A DNA stretch of 6,059 nucleotides, taken from NCBI GenBank assembly GCA_022601215.1, contig JAHZIZ010000129.1, forward strand, positions 1 to 6,059, in the 5' to 3' direction. The translations under genes and the position numbers were made by a program. Position 1 is the stretch's first letter. The number at the start of each line of letters is the position of its first letter. This stretch comes from Bacteroidota bacterium. GTDB taxonomy: Bacteria; Bacteroidota; Bacteroidia; Flavobacteriales; Flavobacteriaceae. Below are positions 5,565 to 6,059 of this stretch, one piece after another. The notes below the pieces were generated by a model that was not told the DNA's origin, did no database searches, and saw only the letters and a program-made list of their open reading frames with translations.

Positions 5565-6059
5565 ATGATGAAAAATTTAAAATATACAGGATTATTATTT
5601 GCTTCACTACTGTTAGTTAGTGTAGCTCCATTAGCCGCACAAGATTTAAGTAGTGCAAAACAAGAGGTTAAAAAGAACTCAGAGAAGACGAGTCAAGATG
5701 TTGAAAAAATTAAAGCTGAACAGCAGGAAAAAGCAAATTCAGTGAAAAAAGAAGCTACTTCGATAAAAAATCAAGTCACTGACAAAACAACTAAGCAAAT
5801 TGACGAGGTTAAAAAAGAGGGACAAGGTATCATCAGCGAGGAAGATCGTTATGCTCAGGTGAAGAAGGGATACAAAAAAAGAATGGCAAATGCCAAGACA
5901 GAGGAGGAAAGAGCTGAGCTAGAAAAGAAAATGATGGCGGAGCTTGAGAAAATCAAGAATGGAACTAAAGATGGAGGGACCGTTAAAGGAACAACGGTTA
6001 AAGATGGTGAGAAAAGCGCAAGTGAATTAAAAGAGCGCGCAGATGTGCTTAAGAAAGAC
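5565..6059 (+). CDS. Secreted Lys/Glu-rich helical protein, 3' end outside the window
   Basis: An open frame of 165 codons runs from ATG at 5565 to the last base without a stop. It is a partial gene truncated only by the window edge. A signal peptide is clear: MMKNLK, a hydrophobic core (about Tyr7-Val20), and APLAA with likely signal peptidase I cleavage before Gln26-Asp27. The mature part has no cysteine and few aromatics. It is rich in Lys, Glu, Gln, Ala, Thr and Ser, net basic (about +5), and predicted to be mostly helix. Residues 46-85 show an 11-residue rhythm (I49, V60, V71, V82; V46, A57, I79). A second helix lies near 101-132, then a glycine-rich break with KDGGTVKGTTVKDG (135-148). 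It follows the lipoprotein gene by 9 bp on the same strand with no terminator between, so an operon is likely. ATG at 5568 is an equally good start. I recognise no family; composition recalls 11-mer LEA-like helices, which is resemblance only. Confidence 0.85.
   Translation, partial: MMKNLKYTGLLFASLLLVSVAPLAAQDLSSAKQEVKKNSEKTSQDVEKIKAEQQEKANSVKKEATSIKNQVTDKTTKQIDEVKKEGQGIISEEDRYAQVKKGYKKRMANAKTEEERAELEKKMMAELEKIKNGTKDGGTVKGTTVKDGEKSASELKERADVLKKD

Overview
The window looks like a chromosomal segment from a member of the Bacteroidota, most likely a flavobacterium. It is AT-rich, at roughly 40% G+C by eye. All five complete genes end in TAA. Start codons are preceded by A-rich stretches rather than a GGAGG Shine-Dalgarno sequence. 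The promoter upstream of pheT matches the Bacteroidota pattern TTG-N19-TAnnTTTG exactly, and pheT stands without pheS next to it. No tRNA, rRNA, CRISPR array, insertion sequence or phage gene was seen.

Layout, left to right. (1) 1-1638, plus strand: a YbiT-type ABC-F ATPase that starts on the first base of the window. (2) 1662-1694: a strong symmetrical terminator hairpin serving the two convergent genes around it. (3) 1697-1924 and 1949-2668, minus strand: a small DUF2007-type protein and, 24 bp upstream of it, a 239-residue protein of unknown function with two membrane helices. They are probably co-transcribed. (4) 2669-2820: a spacer with an AT-rich palindrome touching the start of the membrane-protein gene and a small GC-rich hairpin. 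(5) 2821-5247, minus strand: full-length pheT, the phenylalanyl-tRNA synthetase beta subunit, with its own promoter. (6) 5248-5351: a divergent intergenic region. (7) 5352-5555 and 5565-6059+, plus strand: a tiny acidic lipoprotein and, after 9 bp, a secreted Lys/Glu-rich helical protein that runs off the right edge.

How the genes fit together. The ABC-F protein and PheT both belong to translation, acting on the ribosome and in charging tRNAPhe, but they are not co-transcribed. The minus-strand genes after pheT could be reached by readthrough, since no good terminator is visible between them. The plus-strand pair at the right end looks like a two-gene envelope operon. Both products are export-directed, predicted to be helical, and show 11-residue periodicity.

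The most notable points are these. The ABC-F protein has kept one ATP site and lost key residues of the other. Its first ~50 residues resemble CbiO-type transporter ATPases more than ABC-F proteins. The right-hand pair of 11-mer helical envelope proteins has no recognised family. Everything here comes from reading the sequence and from memory of protein families; no searches were run.
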